This document shows positions 59,982 to 64,000 of a DNA stretch of 64,000 bases, piece by piece. Within the stretch, counting starts at the first letter, position 1. Each line of letters starts with the position of its first letter. This DNA is from CBDFNN01 sp965250215. GTDB lineage: Bacteria; Bacteroidota; Rhodothermia; Rhodothermales; DATKEJ01. The position numbers and the translations under genes are program-made. The stretch covers positions 3,224,001-3,288,000 of the forward strand of contig CBDFNN010000004.1 of NCBI GenBank assembly GCA_965250215.1, read 5' to 3'. The notes beneath the pieces are model-generated. The model searched no databases. It was not told the origin of the DNA and saw nothing but the letters and a program-made list of their open reading frames with translations.

Positions 59982-62900
59982 GTGGGTAATCAGGCAACAG
60001 ATTTAGTCAAGCAAATACGATCCAGGCTTTTAGGAGTCTTGAATAGAATAACGCTTGCACAGGTCATTTCAGGCTTTAGTCTGGTCCTCACAATAGGCCT
60101 CGGCCTTTGGCTCAGTTTCACCTGGATAGAAGCCGGCTTTTGGCTAGGGAGCACAGTTCGACTAATTTTCCTACTTGTATTTCTCAGCTCCGTACTTGCG
60201 ACTATAGGATGGTTCGTTATTCGCCCTATCGGAAAAAGGAGAGCCTGGTGGAATCCTCTTAGCGAATACGAAGCTGCCGATCGCGTTGGAAAGCATTTCC
60301 CTCATATTCAGGATCGGATTACCAACATTCTTGAATTGTCTGATTCGAGAAACGACAAATCCCCAGACCCCTTTGTAGATCGTGCCGTCTTAAATTTAGG
60401 AAAGGAAATTGAGGGTACAGATTTCGATCAAATCGAGAACTTCAAAGCTCCGAAAAAACTGCTGCGATTCGCCGCCATTCCAATTAGTCTATTCCTCCTT
60501 TCGAGTATTTTAGCACCCGGTCCTTTTTTCTCAGCCTCTGCCCGCCTCTTCCAACCCATGGAAGAATTCCTCAAACCCGCTAGCTTTTCAGTTCTGGTGC
60601 AACCAGGCGATATTGAAGTTCTTTATGGAGATCCCTTGAATCTAGTATTCAAAGCAAGTGGATTGGAGATTCCAAATTACGGAATCCTTTCTTATCAGTT
60701 CGAAGACGAAGAAGTGGTTCAGCAGATTAATCTAGAGGCAGATTCAAGCAAAAGCTTTAGTTACCACTTTGATCAAGTCCGTAGACCTTTCGCCTTTGCA
60801 ATGGACCTTGGTGATGTGTCGACAAAAACTTACGAGGTTTCGGTAATACGTCGACCAAGTATCCGCAAGATGCTTGTCGAACTTGATTATCCAGCATACA
60901 CCCGAATTCCCAGGAGAAAGTTAGAATCGAACGTCGGAGACTTCATCGCTATGCCCGGGTCCAAAGCGAGTTTTGACCTAGATCTCGGCCCAGAACCGGT
61001 TACCAAAGCCTTTTTGGCTTTTGAGGACGGTTCACGCCAAGAATTAGCCCTAGAAGGAGACAAAGCAAAAGGAGTATTGACAGTTTCTAAAGCAGGGACC
61101 TATCAGGTAATTCTGGAGAGCGCGAAAGGCACTAGAAACACAAATCCAATTGCCTACGAAATCAAAATTCGGCCGGACCAGTCACCTAATGTTATGATTC
61201 TCGAGCCAGACGGGGACTCAGACCTAGCTGATAACATGACAACCGTGCTTCGTGCCAGAATTCTAGATGACTTTGGCTTCAGTGATCTGAGACTTCATTT
61301 TCGACAATCGGAGGCCGCCTATAGCGAAGCTACGCTTGAGTTCTCATCTATTCCCCTAAACCTAGCAAACAAATCGCAGCTCGACCAAGAGGTTCTACAT
61401 TTTTGGTCGGTTCAGGAGGCACTTGGAATAGAACTCCTCCCTGGAGATGTTATTGAGTATTTCTTGGAAGTAATGGACAACGATCGTTTTCGTGGAGCTA
61501 AAAGTTCTCGAAGCTCAATTCAGGTATTGCGTGTGCCGTCATTGTCTGAACAGTTCGACGAAATGGAGGAAGCGGAAAATGAAGTACAGACCGATCTAGA
61601 GGAAATGCTCAAAAACGCCGAGGATATCAAAGACGAATTCTCTGAATTACGTGATGAGCTCCGAAAGAAGCAAGAATCTGACTGGGACGATGAACGTCAA
61701 GTCGAAAAACTTAAGAATCAGCAAGATGCTCAGCAGCAGCAGATGAATGAGATCAGCGAGCAAATGAAGGACATGGTACAAGAAATGTCCGAGAACAATA
61801 CGGTTAGCCCTCAGACGCAACAGACATTCGAAGAGCTGCAGAAAGTCATGGAGGAAATTAACTCACCAGAGATGATGGAAGCTCTGGAAAAGCTGCAAGA
61901 AGCCATGCAGAATATGGATCTCCAAAAAATGCAACAAGCCATTGAGAATTTTGAATTCAATGAGGAACAGTACCGGAAGAGAATGGAACGGACCTTAGAA
62001 ATGCTGAAACGATTCAGAGCTGAGCAATCCCTGGAGGAGGCGGCGAAGCGAGCCGAAGAACTGGCAGAGAAGGAGGAAAAGATTAGTGAGGCAACGCAGG
62101 ACCTGATGGAGCAGGAAGAAAAGCCAAGCGATGCAGGGCAAGAACCTAAAGACTCGGAGGGTACAGAAAATCAAAAGGGAGAGCAGAGTGAAAGCTCTCA
62201 AGATTCTCCACAAAGTCAGACCAAAAGTCCTGAGGAACTGGCAAAGGAGCAGTTGCAGGCAAAGGAAGAAATGGAAAAGCTCGAGCAGTTAATGGAAGAA
62301 ATTCAAGAGCAGCTCGGTAACATGGAAAATGCTCCAAGCGATCAAATGGAGCAGATGTCAGAGCAGATGGAACAGCAAGATCTGCCTTCCCAGATGCAAC
62401 AAAACGCTGAACAAATGCAGCAGGGAGAAATGAAGGAGGCTCAAAAAGGCCAACAAAACATGCAACAACAGCTCCAACAAATGTCCTCCGAACTTTCCCA
62501 AATGGGAGAGCAAATGAGCATGGAGCAAATGAATATTAACATCGCGGCCCTTAGAAGAGTGTTAGATGATGTTCTTACCCTTTCAAAAGACCAAGAGGCT
62601 CTAAGAAAAGATTTGACCTCGGTTAGATCAGAAAACCCTGCAGTCAGAGCATTGGCAAAAAAACAAGTCGACCTATCCGATGGGTTAAAAGTTGTTGCCG
62701 ACACGTTACAGAAATTAAGCGCTGATATCGCTCAGATGTCTTCAAAAGTGCAGTCTACTTCCGGGGAAGCTCTACGAGACATGACCAATTCGATCTCTGA
62801 GATGAGTGAAAGAAGAATTACTCAGGCAACAGGCCATCAGAAGAGTTCAATGAAAAACCTCAATGATTTAGCCCTCATGCTCTCTGATCTTATGGGACAG

Positions 62901-63506
62901 CTTCAAGATATGATGCAAAATCAGGGAATGAATCAGAATCCGGGGATGTCTGGTCAGCAGTTTAGCCAAATGCTCAATGAAATGGCCCAAAAGCAAGCAC
63001 AAATGAACCAGCAAATGGATGCCATGATGAATGACATGATGGGCAACCGAATCTCTCAGAGCAAGCAAAGTAGAATGAAGCAACTGCGGGAGCAGCAACA
63101 ACAGTTGATGGAGCAACTTCAGAACGCAATGCAAAATGGAGGAAAAGAAAACCTAGATAAAGTTCTTGGTGATCTGAACAAGATTGCAGAACAGATGAGA
63201 GAGTCACTTAAAGATCTCCAACAGAACACAGTCACTAGGCAAACTCGGGATCGGCAAAACGAAATACTCAGTCGACTTCTGCAAGCGCAACAATCCTTGA
63301 GAGAGAGAGGAAAGGAAAATAAAAGGGAGGGTAAGTCAGCAGAGGAGTATCAGAAAAAAAATCCCTCAGCTCTTCCTCCGAATGAGCGAGCCGAGAAACT
63401 TCGACGAGATTTGATCAGGGCATTGGAAAATGGCTATTCGTCTGACTACGAGGAAATAATAAAGCGCTACTTCGAGGCACTCCAAAACGGCTCGGGTCTA
63501 AATTAG
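59982..63506 (+). CDS. DUF4175-family protein with long Gln/Met/Glu-rich coiled coil
   Basis: 1174 residues, GTG start at 59982. N-terminal membrane helices (about 28-45, 55-80 and 160-178), an IgG/beta-rich periplasmic part (180-510) with SFSVLVQPGDIEVLYGDPL, then from about 525 to 1120 a very long Gln-, Met- and Glu-rich helical segment typical of DUF4175 proteins of Bacteroidota, ending in a charged C-terminus. The function of the family is unknown to me; it may be an envelope scaffold. It ends 2 bases before the TPR gene. Confidence 0.82.
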   Translation: MGNQATDLVKQIRSRLLGVLNRITLAQVISGFSLVLTIGLGLWLSFTWIEAGFWLGSTVRLIFLLVFLSSVLATIGWFVIRPIGKRRAWWNPLSEYEAADRVGKHFPHIQDRITNILELSDSRNDKSPDPFVDRAVLNLGKEIEGTDFDQIENFKAPKKLLRFAAIPISLFLLSSILAPGPFFSASARLFQPMEEFLKPASFSVLVQPGDIEVLYGDPLNLVFKASGLEIPNYGILSYQFEDEEVVQQINLEADSSKSFSYHFDQVRRPFAFAMDLGDVSTKTYEVSVIRRPSIRKMLVELDYPAYTRIPRRKLESNVGDFIAMPGSKASFDLDLGPEPVTKAFLAFEDGSRQELALEGDKAKGVLTVSKAGTYQVILESAKGTRNTNPIAYEIKIRPDQSPNVMILEPDGDSDLADNMTTVLRARILDDFGFSDLRLHFRQSEAAYSEATLEFSSIPLNLANKSQLDQEVLHFWSVQEALGIELLPGDVIEYFLEVMDNDRFRGAKSSRSSIQVLRVPSLSEQFDEMEEAENEVQTDLEEMLKNAEDIKDEFSELRDELRKKQESDWDDERQVEKLKNQQDAQQQQMNEISEQMKDMVQEMSENNTVSPQTQQTFEELQKVMEEINSPEMMEALEKLQEAMQNMDLQKMQQAIENFEFNEEQYRKRMERTLEMLKRFRAEQSLEEAAKRAEELAEKEEKISEATQDLMEQEEKPSDAGQEPKDSEGTENQKGEQSESSQDSPQSQTKSPEELAKEQLQAKEEMEKLEQLMEEIQEQLGNMENAPSDQMEQMSEQMEQQDLPSQMQQNAEQMQQGEMKEAQKGQQNMQQQLQQMSSELSQMGEQMSMEQMNINIAALRRVLDDVLTLSKDQEALRKDLTSVRSENPAVRALAKKQVDLSDGLKVVADTLQKLSADIAQMSSKVQSTSGEALRDMTNSISEMSERRITQATGHQKSSMKNLNDLALMLSDLMGQLQDMMQNQGMNQNPGMSGQQFSQMLNEMAQKQAQMNQQMDAMMNDMMGNRISQSKQSRMKQLREQQQQLMEQLQNAMQNGGKENLDKVLGDLNKIAEQMRESLKDLQQNTVTRQTRDRQNEILSRLLQAQQSLRERGKENKREGKSAEEYQKKNPSALPPNERAEKLRRDLIRALENGYSSDYEEIIKRYFEALQNGSGLN

Positions 63507-63508
63507 CC

Positions 63509-64000
63509 ATGAAGCAGCTCATCCTTGGGCTTCTTTGTATCGGGGTCCCGCTTCAGTACTCTGCCTTACAAGCTCAATCCGACACAACAAGAGTTGGGAT
63601 TCCGAAACTCGCCGAGCACTTGGAAGAAAGCATGCTAATTCAAGGAGGCATAAGCCAGCTTGTTGGCGACAACGTCAAAGCTATTGAGTACTATCTACTG
63701 GGCCTTGAAAAGAGCCCGAAAAGCACGGCCCTACTGCTTGGGCTCTCAGAAAGTTATGTAGATCTTGGCGATTTAAAGTCGGCTCTGTTCTATGCTAAAG
63801 AGGCTAGAAATATTGATCCAAAAGAAGTTCTTTTGATAGATCAATCCCTTTCAATCTTGCTCCTGGAGGATGACCAGGATGCCGTTGAGGAATTAATAAG
63901 AACAGCAAAAGAATTGGGTTTATCCAGTAGAAAACTCACAGATGCTGAGATGAAGCTCACGGAAATTCAGGGTGATAACGTTACAGTTGATTACGAGAGT
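63509..64000 (+). CDS. TPR-repeat protein, N-terminal part (partial)
   Basis: ATG at 63509, open to the window end (164 codons visible). A signal peptide ends ALQAQ. Helical TPR-like repeats follow (NVKAIEYYLLGLEKSPKSTA, GLSESYVDLGDLKSALFYAK and EARNIDPKEVLLI), with the family's A/Y/G/A/P spacing. It starts 2 bases after the DUF4175 stop, so it is probably in the same operon and may act with it. Confidence 0.8.
   Translation, partial: MKQLILGLLCIGVPLQYSALQAQSDTTRVGIPKLAEHLEESMLIQGGISQLVGDNVKAIEYYLLGLEKSPKSTALLLGLSESYVDLGDLKSALFYAKEARNIDPKEVLLIDQSLSILLLEDDQDAVEELIRTAKELGLSSRKLTDAEMKLTEIQGDNVTVDYES

Overview
The window reads as a chromosomal segment of a Bacteroidota-like (FCB group) Gram-negative bacterium of moderate GC. 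This is inferred from content: DUF4837 and DUF4296 lipoproteins behind a trp operon, a DUF4175 protein with a Gln/Met-rich coiled coil, LolA and TonB, a Bacteroidota-type geranylgeranylglyceryl phosphate synthase, and a probable GWxTD-family protein at the left edge. Marine Balneolota/Rhodothermota relatives are my best guess, not a demonstrated assignment. No prophage, insertion sequence, CRISPR array or rRNA was seen. TTG and GTG starts are frequent.

Layout. 1-4404 (minus): serine hydrolase, NrnA-type DHH phosphoesterase, M17 aminopeptidase and a partial secreted protein, divergent from lolA (4472-5128), which ends at a clear terminator. 5214-7639: two membrane proteins, LPG-synthase-TM type and a flippase. 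7864-17515: trpE, a ferritin-like gene, trpS, trpGDCFBA, then two coupled lipoprotein genes. 17551-21125 (minus): lepB, lepA, and an HTH-only AraC-type gene with a perfect terminator. 21403-27326 (plus): an RsmF-like methyltransferase split in two by an in-frame TAG, a secreted Gfo/Idh/MocA-like protein, a cyanophycinase-like protein, threonine/serine dehydratase, SRPBCC and TIGR02757 proteins.

27355-32840 (minus): hrcA-grpE-dnaJ-flavin reductase and an unusual secreted Arg/Asn/Ser-rich 600-residue protein. 33245-38792 (plus): sppA, xseB, dxs, a Bacteroidota-type conserved protein and an L,D-transpeptidase. 38914-43305 (minus): a tight four-gene signalling unit made of an outer-membrane barrel, a PstS-like periplasmic protein, a histidine kinase and a response regulator fused to a class III cyclase. 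43546-47226 (plus): a sodium:solute symporter followed by three tiny membrane proteins, two of them under 55 codons, then a lipoprotein sulfatase. 47835-48972: an Xre/RES toxin-antitoxin pair with an operator-like repeat. 49198-50517: a concentrative nucleoside transporter, separated from the convergent tonB gene by a bidirectional terminator.

50710-58115 (minus): tonB, a VanZ-family gene, the NAD(P)HX repair enzyme, a zinc-ribbon protein, tRNA-Ser(CGA), the GGGP synthase and alaS. 58248-64000 (plus): a DUF4097 beta-solenoid, a small membrane protein, DUF4175 and a truncated TPR protein.

Most of the window is housekeeping. The points most worth following are the porin/PBP/kinase/cyclase operon, the symporter microprotein cluster, the basic secreted protein, the stop-split rsmF, the nrnA frame with no normal start codon, and an Asp-to-Glu change at a catalytic position of TrpA.
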